Source: Pseudarthrobacter sp. IC2-21 (GTDB taxonomy: Bacteria > Actinomycetota > Actinomycetes > Actinomycetales > Micrococcaceae). From it: DNA of 64,000 bases. Shown here piece by piece: positions 34,319-42,838 of the stretch. The position numbers and the translations under genes were made by a program. The stretch lies in assembly GCF_034048115.1 (NCBI RefSeq), contig NZ_CP139145.1:3162001-3226000 (forward strand), written 5' to 3'. Position 1 is the stretch's first letter; the number at the start of each line of letters is the position of its first letter. The notes beneath the pieces are model-generated. The model saw only the letters and a list, made by a program, of their open reading frames with translations, did not search any database and was not told where the DNA came from.

Positions 34319-35704
34319 TTAGTTGCTGAGGTAGGCGAGGAGGTCGTGGCGGGTGAGGATACCCACGGGCGCGCCAACGAAGGTGACCATCAGGGTGTCC
34401 GCGTCGGAAAGCATCGCGCGGGCTGCGGAGATGCTTTCCAGTGAACCGATGACCGGGAGCCGCTCCCCCATGTGCTCGGAGACCTTGTCCGTGAGCTTCG
34501 CCTCGCCGCGGAACAGCTTGGATGTCAGGGTGCGCTCGTCCACGGCGCCGAGGACCTCGCCCATCACCACGGGCGGTTCCTGCGAGAGGACCGGGATATG
34601 GCTGACGCCGAACTCGTTCATGATGTTGATGACATCGCGGACCGTCTCGTTCGGGTGGATGTGGACCAGGTCCGGCAATTCGCCGTTCTTGGTCTTGATG
34701 ACCTCGCCCACGGACGCTTCCTCGCCGGCGGAGAGGAAGCCGTAGGAGCGCATCCACTGGTCGTTGAAAATCTTGGCCAGGTAGCCGCGGCCGGAGTCGG
34801 GGAGGATGACCACCATCACGGCGCTTTCGGGGAGCTCACGCGCAGCCTGCAGTGCTGCCACTACGGCCATGCCCGAGGAGCCGCCCACCAGCAGGCCTTC
34901 CTCACGGGCCAGCCGGCGGGTCATCTCGAACGAGTCGGCGTCGCTGACAGCAATCACCTGGTCCGGCACGGACTTGTCGTAGTTGTCCGGCCACATATCC
35001 TCGCCCACGCCTTCGACGAAGTACGGGCGTCCGGTTCCGCCGGAGTAGACCGAACCCGCGGGGTCCGCCCCGATGATCCTGACCACGCCGCCGTCGGCCT
35101 CGGCACGGTCCGCGGAAGCCTCTTTGAGGAACCTGCCGGTGCCGGTGATGGTGCCGCCGGTGCCGGCGCCGATCACGCAGTGGGTGATGCGGCCGTCCGT
35201 GTCGCGCCAGATTTCCGGGCCGGTGGTCTCGTAGTGGCTGCGCGGCGCGGCCGGATTGGAGAACTGGTCCGGCTTGTAGGCGCCGGGGATTTCGCGCACG
35301 AGCCGGTCCGAGACGCCGTAGTAGCTTTGCGGGCTGTCCGGGGGAACGGAGGTGGGCGTGACCACCACCTCGGCGCCGTAGGCCTGAAGCACGGCGCGCT
35401 TGTCCTCGCCCACTTTGTCCGGCACCACAAAGATGCATTTGTAGCCCTTTTGCTGGGCCACGAGCGCCAGCCCCACGCCGGTGTTGCCCGACGTGGGCTC
35501 CACGATGGTCCCGCCGGGCAGCAGTTTGCCGGTCCGTTCGGCCTCCTCGATCATCTTCACCGCGATGCGGTCCTTGATGGAGCCGCCGGGATTGATGTAT
35601 TCCAGCTTGACCAGGACGGTGGCTTTGATGCCTTCCGTCACGTGGTTGAGCTTGATGAGCGGCGTGTTTCCGATGAGGTCCAGGACGGACTGCGCGTACT
35701 TCAT
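34319..35704 (-). CDS. cbs: Cystathionine beta-synthase
   Basis: The 461-residue enzyme condenses serine and homocysteine to cystathionine. The catalytic fold-type II PLP domain shows the PLP lysine in PGGSIKDRIA, EPTSGNTGVGLA, GAGTGGTITGTG and GGSSGMAVVAAL. It is followed by two CBS repeats (roughly residues 335-461: VHIHPNETVRDVINIM, VIGSLESISAARAML). The ATG at 35704 (MKYAQSVLDLIGNTPL) is the family start. There is no heme-binding N-terminal extension, as expected outside animals. It probably shares a message with metB. Confidence 0.94.
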   Translation of the reverse strand: MKYAQSVLDLIGNTPLIKLNHVTEGIKATVLVKLEYINPGGSIKDRIAVKMIEEAERTGKLLPGGTIVEPTSGNTGVGLALVAQQKGYKCIFVVPDKVGEDKRAVLQAYGAEVVVTPTSVPPDSPQSYYGVSDRLVREIPGAYKPDQFSNPAAPRSHYETTGPEIWRDTDGRITHCVIGAGTGGTITGTGRFLKEASADRAEADGGVVRIIGADPAGSVYSGGTGRPYFVEGVGEDMWPDNYDKSVPDQVIAVSDADSFEMTRRLAREEGLLVGGSSGMAVVAALQAARELPESAVMVVILPDSGRGYLAKIFNDQWMRSYGFLSAGEEASVGEVIKTKNGELPDLVHIHPNETVRDVINIMNEFGVSHIPVLSQEPPVVMGEVLGAVDERTLTSKLFRGEAKLTDKVSEHMGERLPVIGSLESISAARAMLSDADTLMVTFVGAPVGILTRHDLLAYLSN

Positions 35705-35747
35705 AGGTACAAAGCTACCGCCTGCCGTGGCGGGCTCTGCCCCGCCG

Positions 35748-36140
35748 TCAGATTGCGGCCGAGGAATCCGTCTGCCAGAGGCCCATGATGTTGCCCTCTG
35801 TGTCCTTGAAGTAGGCGAACCAGCCCATGCCCGGAACAGCGGCTTTGGGCTGGGCCACCTGGCCGCCGGCCGTTTCAATCTGCTTCAGTGCCGCGTCAAC
35901 ATCATCCACATCAATGGTGATGATGGGCGATGTGAGGCTGTCCGTGCGCGGGAACAGGGCCCCGTTGATGGCCCCTGGCGCGCTGGGCACGCCTGTCTGG
36001 TCGTCCGAGGGCGTGGTGATGGCGCTCGTGTAGTCCATCCCCTGCATCGGGACGAGGGTCCAGCCGAACGCGCTTTGGTAGAAGGTGTTGGCCCGTTCTT
36101 TGTCGGCGGTGGGAATCTCGAAATGCACAACTCCGGCCAT
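35748..36140 (-). CDS. VOC-family (glyoxalase-like) protein
   Basis: The ATG at 36140 (MAGVVHFEIPTADKERANTF) gives 130 residues with two beta-alpha-beta-beta-beta units. The pattern VHFEIPTAD, AFGWTL, IITIDVDDVDAAL and GWFAYFKDTEGNIMGLW is typical of small VOC proteins. Family members include glyoxalases, antibiotic-binding proteins and dioxygenases; the function here is unknown. It is leftward and lies 43 bases upstream of cbs. Confidence 0.85.
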   Translation of the reverse strand: MAGVVHFEIPTADKERANTFYQSAFGWTLVPMQGMDYTSAITTPSDDQTGVPSAPGAINGALFPRTDSLTSPIITIDVDDVDAALKQIETAGGQVAQPKAAVPGMGWFAYFKDTEGNIMGLWQTDSSAAI

Positions 36141-36269
36141 TGCATGCTCCTTTGAATGCGAATGGGAAGGCGCGGACGCCCCGCGCCACTTGGAGTCTAG
36201 TCCCGGTCCCCGGGGTCCGTAAGGGGCACCCGGGGCTCTGTTGTCAGGCCGCCGTGGGACGATGAAGAC

Positions 36270-37262
36270 ATGACCATTGCTGACGCTCCCGCCCGGCTGG
36301 CCGCCGCGGCGGACGCGTCCCTCCGGTGGCATCCGGATGGCCCCTACAGCCTGCGCCAGACCCTGGGCACGCTCCTGCGGGGCACCGGGGATCCCTCGTT
36401 TTCATTCCGGACGGACGGACTGTGGAGCGCCTTTACGACGCCGGATGGCCCGGTGACGCTGCGCCTCACCAATGCCGGCGCTGACGGCGGCGCGGGGGGC
36501 GGCGGCGCCGTTGACGCCCAGGCCTGGGGCCCCGGTGCAGCCGCCGGGCTCGCCGGCGTGCCGCGGCTGCTGGGCGCGGGCGACGATTGGACGGCATTCG
36601 ACGAACCGGCCTTCCACGCCACCCTTCCCCGCATGGTCCGTGAGGCCCGACGCCGGAACCCGGCGGTCCGCCTGCCCTCCACCGGGCGCATGGTCGACTG
36701 CCTCGTGCCCACCATCCTGGAGCAGAAGGTCACCGTCATCGAAGCCCGCCGCGGCTACCGGTACCTGATGTACCGCTTCGGCGCCGCCGCACCTGCGGCC
36801 GGCGCGGCGGCACCCGAAGGTCTCCGCGTTCAGCCCACCCCGGAGCAGTGGCTGCGCATCCCCTCCTGGGAGTGGCACCAGGCCGGAGTCGGCCCGCAGC
36901 GCTCGGCGACGGTCATGCGGGCGCTGCAGTCCGCCGTCGCGCTTGAACGCCTGTCTGCCCTCCCGGCTTTGGAGGCGGCCGAAAAGCTGCGGGTCATCCC
37001 CGGCATCGGTGTGTGGACCGCGGCCGAAGTGGTGCAGCGGACCCACGGCTGCCCGGACTCGATTGCGGTGGGCGACTATCACCTTGCCGCCTACGTGGGC
37101 GCCGCCCTGACCGGCCGGCGGACGGACGACGCCGGGATGCTGGCCCTGTTGGAGCCGTGGGCCGGGCACCGGCAGCGCGTGGTGCGGATGCTGTATCTGA
37201 GCGGCTTCCGTAAACCCACCTATGGTCCGCGGATGACCATCCAGGACCACCGCCGGCACTGA
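36270..37262 (+). CDS. DNA-3-methyladenine glycosylase 2-type HhH-GPD protein
   Basis: This 330-residue protein has the helix-hairpin-helix RVIPGIGVWTAAEV. Next comes the catalytic aspartate of the HhH-GPD family in IAVGDYHLAAYVG, and MVDCLVPTILEQKVT earlier in the chain. AlkA-type enzymes remove alkylated purines from DNA. The N-terminal 120 residues are variable and contain a glycine-rich loop (GADGGAGGGG). It stands alone between convergent and divergent neighbours. Confidence 0.88.
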   Translation: MTIADAPARLAAAADASLRWHPDGPYSLRQTLGTLLRGTGDPSFSFRTDGLWSAFTTPDGPVTLRLTNAGADGGAGGGGAVDAQAWGPGAAAGLAGVPRLLGAGDDWTAFDEPAFHATLPRMVREARRRNPAVRLPSTGRMVDCLVPTILEQKVTVIEARRGYRYLMYRFGAAAPAAGAAAPEGLRVQPTPEQWLRIPSWEWHQAGVGPQRSATVMRALQSAVALERLSALPALEAAEKLRVIPGIGVWTAAEVVQRTHGCPDSIAVGDYHLAAYVGAALTGRRTDDAGMLALLEPWAGHRQRVVRMLYLSGFRKPTYGPRMTIQDHRRH

Positions 37263-37291
37263 CCCGCCAAACTGCAAGTCCCGGAGGTGTA

Positions 37292-38968
37292 CTAGAGGCC
37301 CAGGCGGGCCACGGCTTCCTCTCGCATCTCCACCTTGCGGATCTTCCCGGAGACGGTCATCGGGAAGCTTTCGCGGACGTCCACATAGCGGGGGATCTTG
37401 TAGTGTGCCAGCTTGCCGCGGCAGAACTCGGTCACGGCAGCCTCGTCCAACCGCTCCGCCCCGGGTTTGAGGATGATGCAGGCCATGAGTTCCTCGCCGT
37501 AGGTCTCATCCGGGACGCCGATCACCTGCACGTCCTGGATGGCCGGGTGGGTGTAGAGGAACTCCTCGATCTCGCGCGGATAGATGTTTTCGCCGCCGCG
37601 GATCACCATGTCCTTGATCCGGCCCTCGATCACCACGTAACCGTCCTCATCCATCCGGGCGAGGTCGCCGGTGTGCATCCAGCCGTCCGCGTCGATGGCT
37701 TCGGCTGTTTTCTCGGGCTGGTCCCAGTACCCCTCCATCACGGCGTACCCGCGGGTGCAGAGCTCGCCGATTTCCCCGCGTTCCATGACCTCCCCCGATC
37801 CGGGATCCACGATCTGGCTTTCCAGCCGCGGCATGGTGCGGCCAACGGTTTCGGTCCGCTGCTGCATGGTGTCCCCGCCGCGGGTCATGGTGGAGACCGG
37901 CGAGGTTTCGGTCATTCCGTAGCAAATGGCCACGTCCTTCATGTTCATCTCGGTGATGACCCGGTTCATCACCTCGATGGGGCACAGCGACCCCGCCATC
38001 ACGCCGGTCCGCAGCGTGGAGAGGTCATACGACGTGAAGTCCGGCAGGGCCAGCTCGGCGATGAACATGGTGGGCACCCCGTAGAGGGACGTGCCGCCGA
38101 AGTCCTGGACGGCTTCCAGCGCGGCGGCCGGGGTGAACCCGCGCCCCGGAATGATGGTGGCGGCGCCGTGGCTGAGAGCGGCCAGGTTCCCGATGACCAT
38201 CCCGAAGCAGTGGTAGAACGGCACCGGGATCACCACCCGGTCATGCTCCGTGTAGCCCAGCAGTTCGCCGATGGAGTAGCCGTTGTTCAGGATGTTGTGG
38301 TGGGTCAGCGTGGCACCCTTGGGAAACCCGGTGGTACCCGAGGTGTATTGCAGGTTAATGGGATCGTGCGCATCCAGTTCAGCCATCCGCGCCTTCAGGC
38401 CGGAATGTCCGACGCCGTCAGCCCGCTTGAGCAGCTCGGCGTACGTCAGCTCCGCCTCACGCTGGGGGACGCCGGCGTCGAGCCCGTCCGCACCGGAATC
38501 CGGCAGGAACACCAGCTCCTGCAGGTCCTGGCAGGAGGCCCAGGCGTGGCGTGCCATGCCCACATAATCGCTGTTGCGGTCCGACGGTGCCGTGACCAGC
38601 ATCCGCATGCCGTTCTGCTTCACCACAAACTCGAGTTCGTGGCTGCGGTAGGCCGGGTTGACGTTGACCAGGATGGCGCCGGCCTTGGCGGTGGCGTACT
38701 GCAGCAGGGTCCATTCGGCGCAGTTCGGGCTCCAGATGCCCACGCGGTCACCCTTGGCGACGCCCGAGGCGAGGAGCGCACGGGCCAGGCGATCGACGTC
38801 GTCGTTCATCTTCGTGTAGCTCCAGCGGCGGGCATCGCCGCCCGGGACCGCCGCGGCCTCGATCAGCGCGTCGTGAAAAGGGAAACGGGCCACCACCTGC
38901 TCGAAGTTCTGTCCGATGGTTTCCTCAAGGAGCGGAACGTCAGTGTCCCCGGCTGTGTAAGCGCGCAT
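37292..38968 (-). CDS. AMP-dependent acyl-CoA synthetase
   Basis: This 558-residue ligase activates a carboxylic acid as adenylate and thioester. The P-loop is YTSGTTGFPKGATLTHHN. Further motifs are YGMTETSPV, TGDLARMDEDGY, RIKDMVIRGGENIYPREIE and the C-terminal lysine in VSGKIRKVEMREE. The domain order and GENIYP are those of medium- to long-chain fatty acyl-CoA synthetases (FadD-like). It is transcribed alone, ending 29 bases from the convergent glycosylase gene. Confidence 0.9.
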   Translation of the reverse strand: MRAYTAGDTDVPLLEETIGQNFEQVVARFPFHDALIEAAAVPGGDARRWSYTKMNDDVDRLARALLASGVAKGDRVGIWSPNCAEWTLLQYATAKAGAILVNVNPAYRSHELEFVVKQNGMRMLVTAPSDRNSDYVGMARHAWASCQDLQELVFLPDSGADGLDAGVPQREAELTYAELLKRADGVGHSGLKARMAELDAHDPINLQYTSGTTGFPKGATLTHHNILNNGYSIGELLGYTEHDRVVIPVPFYHCFGMVIGNLAALSHGAATIIPGRGFTPAAALEAVQDFGGTSLYGVPTMFIAELALPDFTSYDLSTLRTGVMAGSLCPIEVMNRVITEMNMKDVAICYGMTETSPVSTMTRGGDTMQQRTETVGRTMPRLESQIVDPGSGEVMERGEIGELCTRGYAVMEGYWDQPEKTAEAIDADGWMHTGDLARMDEDGYVVIEGRIKDMVIRGGENIYPREIEEFLYTHPAIQDVQVIGVPDETYGEELMACIILKPGAERLDEAAVTEFCRGKLAHYKIPRYVDVRESFPMTVSGKIRKVEMREEAVARLGL

Positions 38969-39035
38969 GCTGGCACGCTACCAACATCAGGACCTGAGGA
39001 GAAGCATCCGCGCGCCGGCCGGTATTGTGAAATCC

Positions 39036-39314
39036 ATGAGTGCACCCATCGACCTGCAGGCAACGTTCATCCCTAACGACGGCGAGTTCTTCCGCGTGAA
39101 GCTCGCCCTTGAAATCGCCATCGACGAGGTGGTGAACGAGCCCGGCTGTATCCGGTACGAGCTGACCGAAGCCACCGAGGAGAAGCTGGTGCTGACGGAG
39201 CAGTGGGCGTCGGAGGAGGACCTCACGAAGCATTCCAAGGGCATCGCCGTCCAGGACCTTAACGAATCCCTGAGCGCACTGCTCGCCGAGCCCGTCAAGA
39301 TCGAACGGCTGTAA
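39036..39314 (+). CDS. Antibiotic biosynthesis monooxygenase (ABM)-domain protein
   Basis: The ATG at 39036 (MSAPIDLQATFIPNDG) gives 92 residues, the size of dimeric ferredoxin-like ABM proteins. EIAIDEVVNEPGCIRYEL and EKLVLTEQWASEEDLTKHSK are the characteristic blocks. Relatives include cofactor-free quinone monooxygenases and heme-degrading enzymes; the substrate cannot be told. Confidence 0.82.
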   Translation: MSAPIDLQATFIPNDGEFFRVKLALEIAIDEVVNEPGCIRYELTEATEEKLVLTEQWASEEDLTKHSKGIAVQDLNESLSALLAEPVKIERL

Positions 39315-39328
39315 CTCGCCGCAAACCA

Positions 39329-39391
39329 CAACGCGGGGTCACATTTAGCCCGAAAAACCGAGGATCTCGGGCTAAATGTGACCCCGCGTTG
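39329..39391. repeat. Perfect 25-bp inverted repeat between convergent genes
   Basis: The arms 39329-39353 and 39367-39391 are exact complements (CAACGCGGGGTCACATTTAG and five more bases) around 13 bases. It is placed 15 bases after the ABM gene stop and 32 bases from the thioredoxin stop. There is no T run, so it may be a tract-less bidirectional terminator or a REP-like element. Confidence 0.88.
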
Positions 39392-39422
39392 CTGTTAAAG
39401 TCACGTTGCTGTTAAGTGGGGC

Positions 39423-39863
39423 TTAGAAGTCAGGGATCTGCGTGCCGTCCTGCGGACCGGAGCTCTTGGGACCGGCTGGGTCGGCGGCGGCCTGCGCGGC
39501 TTCCGCCTGCGAGCGCGCCACGTGGGCGTGGACCTCGTCCATGTCCAGGGCCTTAACGGCGTCCACAACCTGCTCCAGCTGCTGGGCGTTCAACGCACCG
39601 GGCTGGGAGAAGACCAGGACCTTTTCGCGGAAGGCCATCAGGGTGGGGATGGACGTAATGCCGGCCTCGGCGGCAAGCTGCTGCTCGGCCTCGGTGTCCA
39701 CTTTGGTGAAGAGGACGTCGGAGTGCTTCTCCGACACAGCACTGTACGTGGGCCCGAACTGCTTGCAGGGACCGCACCATTCAGCCCAGAAATCCACCAG
39801 GACAATATCGTTGCCTTCGATGGTCGATGCGAACTGTTCACCTGTGATATCTACGGTTGCCAT
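39423..39863 (-). CDS. Thioredoxin with C-terminal extension
   Basis: The ATG at 39863 (MATVDITGEQFASTIEG) gives 146 residues. The redox pair is Cys30-Gly-Pro-Cys33 in FWAEWCGPCKQF and the cis-proline is in TSIPTLMAF. The thioredoxin fold ends near residue 108. The remaining 38 residues (AHVARSQAEAAQAAADPAGP) are alanine-rich and disordered, an extension absent from classical TrxA. No thioredoxin reductase gene is adjacent. Confidence 0.93.
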   Translation of the reverse strand: MATVDITGEQFASTIEGNDIVLVDFWAEWCGPCKQFGPTYSAVSEKHSDVLFTKVDTEAEQQLAAEAGITSIPTLMAFREKVLVFSQPGALNAQQLEQVVDAVKALDMDEVHAHVARSQAEAAQAAADPAGPKSSGPQDGTQIPDF

Positions 39864-40024
39864 GATTCCAACGGTACGCGAGGCACGGGCGGATGTCCCG
39901 GCCGCAGGCGCCCTGTTCGCTGCCCGCGTCATCGGAATATCTCGGCGGCGCGGTCGTATACACATAACGGCCCGGGGCATAACGTTGGGGCATCAGGCGC
40001 TGACTGCCGAACATAGGAGGGGTT

Positions 40025-41023
40025 ATGGCCCACGCAATCTCTACCCGTTCCCTCACGAAGAAATTCGGCCGGCGGGAAGTGCTGCACGGCGTGGACTTCA
40101 GCGTGGAGGCGGGCTCCGTGTTCGGGGTCATCGGCCCGAACGGGGCGGGCAAGACCACCACCATGCGCTGCCTGCTGGACATCATCCGCCCCACCTCCGG
40201 GGAAGTCCGGGTGCTGGGCAAGGATCCGCGGCAGGGCGGACCGGAGCTCCGGCGCCGGATCGGCTACCTGCCCGGCGAGCTGTTCCTCGAAGGCCGCGTG
40301 ACAGGCCGCAAACTGCTCTCCCACTACGAGGCCATCAGCGGTCCGGTGGCGCCGGGCAGGATCGACGCGCTGGCCGAGCGGCTGGGCCTGGACCTCGACC
40401 GGCATACCCGCAAGCTGTCCAAGGGCAACAAGCAGAAGCTCGGGCTGGTCCAGGCGTTTATGCACAGCCCTGAACTGCTGGTCCTCGACGAACCCACCAG
40501 CGGCCTGGATCCGCTGGTCCAGCAGGAGTTCCATGCCATGGTCCGCGAGGCCCGGCAGCAGGGGCAGACCATTTTCCTCAGCTCGCATGTGCTCAGCGAG
40601 GTCCAGCAGACCGCGGATACCGTCGCCATCCTGCGGGACGGCAAGATCATCGCCGTCGAGTCTGTCAGCGGGCTGCGGGAGGGTGCCGTCCGGCACCTTC
40701 GGTTCTCGGCCACCGGGATCACCGCGCACGACGCCGGTGCGCTGCTGGGTGCGGTGCCCGGCGTCGGGCACGTGGAGGTACTGGAGTCCAACGGGACGGT
40801 CACGCTCTCCGCCACGCTGGCGGGCGCCATCCAGCCTCTGGTGAAGGCCCTAAGCACGCTGAAGTTGAAGGACCTGGTCCTGGAGGAGCCTGACCTGGAG
40901 GAATCGGTGCTGCAGATGTATTCCAGCCCCGGAGAGCCCGGCTCCCCTCCTCCGGGCCCCCGGGTTTCCGGCCACCGGGCTTCAACCCATCGGAAGCCAG
41001 TTCAACAGGAGTCCGCCAAGTGA
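40025..41023 (+). CDS. ABC transporter ATP-binding protein (ABC-2 exporter type)
   Basis: This 332-residue ATPase has Walker A GPNGAGKTTTM, signature LSKGNKQKLGL, Walker B LLVLDEPTSGLDP and the switch histidine in LSSHVLSEV. The DrrA-like C-terminal domain suits drug or lipid exporters. The ATG follows GGAGGGG. The last 25 residues are proline- and glycine-rich. Its stop overlaps the GTG of the permease gene, so the two form one exporter. Confidence 0.92.
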   Translation: MAHAISTRSLTKKFGRREVLHGVDFSVEAGSVFGVIGPNGAGKTTTMRCLLDIIRPTSGEVRVLGKDPRQGGPELRRRIGYLPGELFLEGRVTGRKLLSHYEAISGPVAPGRIDALAERLGLDLDRHTRKLSKGNKQKLGLVQAFMHSPELLVLDEPTSGLDPLVQQEFHAMVREARQQGQTIFLSSHVLSEVQQTADTVAILRDGKIIAVESVSGLREGAVRHLRFSATGITAHDAGALLGAVPGVGHVEVLESNGTVTLSATLAGAIQPLVKALSTLKLKDLVLEEPDLEESVLQMYSSPGEPGSPPPGPRVSGHRASTHRKPVQQESAK

Positions 41024-41847
41024 GCACAGTAAGCCAAGTGAGCACAGTGAGCACCACCCTGCCGCTCTTCCGCCGCTCGTTCTTCGACAGTTGGCGCTCC
41101 ACCCTGGCGTGGGCAGCCGGACTGGCTGCGGCGATATTTCTGTACCTGCCCCTGTACCCGTCCATTGGCGGGAGTGCGCAGATGCAGGACATGATCGATG
41201 CCCTGCCGCCCGAAATGATGAAGGCCCTCAATTATGATCAGATCGCCAGCGGCCCCGGCTACACCCAGGCAACGGTCTTCGGGCTCATCGGCTTCCTGCT
41301 GATGACCATCGCGTCGGTGGGGTGGGGCGCTGCCGCGGTGGGCGGCGACGAGGAATCCGGCCAGCTGGAGCTGACCCTCGCCCACGGGGTGACCCGGGTC
41401 CAGGTGGTGCTGGAACGTGCCCTGGCCCTGGCAGTCCGGGTCCTGCTTCTCTCGGCTCTGGTCTTTGTGCTGGTGCGGCTGCTTAACGATTCAGCCCAAC
41501 TCAACATCCGCCCGGAGGATCTCTTTGGTGCGTCCGTACTGTTTGCCGGTCTGTCACTGCTGACCGGCACCGCCGCGCTGTGCGCCGGCGCGGTGTCCGG
41601 CCGGAAGACCTACGGGCTGGCCGCGGGCGCCGCCGTCGGCGTTCTGGGATACGTCTTCAACGCTGTTGGCAGGCAGAGCCCGGACCTCGAGTGGCTGCTC
41701 GGCCTGAGCCCCTATCACTGGGCGTACGGGAACGTCCCGGTGGCCAACGGAGCGGACTGGGCTGCGGCCGGATGGCTGTGGGGCCTCTCGGCGGCGCTGG
41801 TCGCCCTGGCGGCCGTGGCCGTCAGCAGGCGCGACGTCGGCACCTAA
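41020..41847 (+). CDS. ABC-2 type permease subunit
   Basis: This 275-residue protein has six predicted helices and opens with a short repeat (STVSQVSTVSTT). SWRSTLAWAAGLAAAIFLYL and the large extracytoplasmic loop with QMQDMIDALPPEMMKAL are typical of the ABC-2 family permeases that pair with DrrA-like ATPases. The GTG at 41020 lies in the GTGA overlap with the ATPase stop. Two GTGAGCACAGT-like repeats in the first 40 bases leave the exact start slightly uncertain. Confidence 0.87.
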   Translation: MSTVSQVSTVSTTLPLFRRSFFDSWRSTLAWAAGLAAAIFLYLPLYPSIGGSAQMQDMIDALPPEMMKALNYDQIASGPGYTQATVFGLIGFLLMTIASVGWGAAAVGGDEESGQLELTLAHGVTRVQVVLERALALAVRVLLLSALVFVLVRLLNDSAQLNIRPEDLFGASVLFAGLSLLTGTAALCAGAVSGRKTYGLAAGAAVGVLGYVFNAVGRQSPDLEWLLGLSPYHWAYGNVPVANGADWAAAGWLWGLSAALVALAAVAVSRRDVGT

Positions 41848-41865
41848 CGCTCGCCGCCGCGGCCG

Positions 41866-42420
41866 TCAGACCGTGGCGTCCCACAGGTGCGGCGCCGGGG
41901 TACGGCTGCCCGGGAGGGCATTGGTCTCACGCCATTCGTGGATCCACTCCGGCAGCACCAGGTCCGCCGGCGGAGTGCCGAATTCGCGCAGGATTTCCTC
42001 CTGGCTGACGGGTTTTCCCTTGCTGACCAAGCGGGTGGCGATGTAGGCACGCGCGTAAATTTCGCCGTCGGCCACCATGCGCTGCTCGAAATAGATGGCC
42101 TTGGCATCAAGGCCGATGATCTTCGTTTCAATGGTGTACTGCTGCCACAGCTGCAGGGATTTCCGGAACGCGATGGTCTCCCCCGCCGCGACGGGGCTCC
42201 ACCGGCGCTGGCGCATCCGCTTCCACACCCCGCTGCGCACCATGAGGTCGAACCGGCCCAGGTCCATCAGGGAGAAGTACATGCCGTTATTGACGTGCAT
42301 GGCAATGTCGATGTCGGTCGGGAGGACCCGCAGCGGCAGGGACGAAGTGCCCCAGATGGTCAGCGCCGGGCGGCGGGCGGACGTGAACAGCATCAGGAGG
42401 GTGCGCAGAAGCAGGTGCAT
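41866..42420 (-). CDS. Hot-dog-fold thioesterase-like protein
   Basis: This 184-residue protein has the 4HBT pattern: RVLPTDIDIAMHVNNGMYFSLMD, with the aspartate and the HVNNG typical of acyl-CoA thioesterases of the YbgC/THEM6 kind. FEQRMVADGEIYARAYIATRL forms the second strand pair. It probably hydrolyses an acyl-CoA or acyl-ACP; the acyl group is unknown. It is convergent with the ABC permease gene. Confidence 0.85.
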   Translation of the reverse strand: MHLLLRTLLMLFTSARRPALTIWGTSSLPLRVLPTDIDIAMHVNNGMYFSLMDLGRFDLMVRSGVWKRMRQRRWSPVAAGETIAFRKSLQLWQQYTIETKIIGLDAKAIYFEQRMVADGEIYARAYIATRLVSKGKPVSQEEILREFGTPPADLVLPEWIHEWRETNALPGSRTPAPHLWDATV

Positions 42421-42564
42421 GCCTAATTGTTACCCGCGAGTAACAAGCTGGCAAATCCGGCGTCGGCATGGTCGCCGCTTGCGGTGCGGGCGTCGGAGCC
42501 CGGTAGCGGCCGGACCGGTGCCGGGTAGGAAGCGCCGGCCCGGCCAAGTAGGCGGCGGAAAAAA

Positions 42565-42578
42565 TAGGGTAGCCCCTA
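42565..42578. promoter_or_regulatory. Inverted repeat in the LysM gene upstream region
   Basis: TAGGG and CCCTA flank TAGC, giving a NarL/LuxR-like heptamer palindrome about 260 bases before the LysM start. The site is AT-richer than its surroundings. No regulator can be named from the sequence. Confidence 0.4.
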
Positions 42579-42724
42579 CTCGTGCCCGGACGAAGTCGCC
42601 TTCCTAGACTCGGAGTTCCTAGGGCCGAACAAAGTTGCCGGCGCATCCTCCAACGCTGGGGTGGGTGATGCCGCTTCATTGCGGAGCTCCCGTTTTCCTG
42701 AAAGCGGGCGCCCCCATCGTGCGG

Positions 42725-42756
42725 TGTGGGGTTCCGGCCGTGGCCGGGACCCCACA
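42725..42756 (+). promoter_or_regulatory. Strong hairpin in the LysM gene leader
   Basis: Fifteen bases at 42725-42739 pair with 42742-42756 with one G-U pair, making a very stable hairpin 82 bases before the start codon. The whole 418-base region 42421-42838 holds no convincing gene. If transcription starts near the palindrome at 42565, this would be a structured 5' leader or attenuator. I found no match to a known riboswitch core. Confidence 0.45.
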
Positions 42757-42838
42757 GCGCATCACACGTTGCTCCGTCCCGCATCCGGTGGTGGCATTGC
42801 CGCGCAACCCGGCCGGGCCGACCCTTGATGGGCCACCT

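Noticed and set aside
42580..42838. Cyclic di-AMP riboswitch before the LysM gene
   Set aside because: A GGGGTG followed by a short GC hairpin superficially resembles part of that class, but the conserved core segments could not be located in order.
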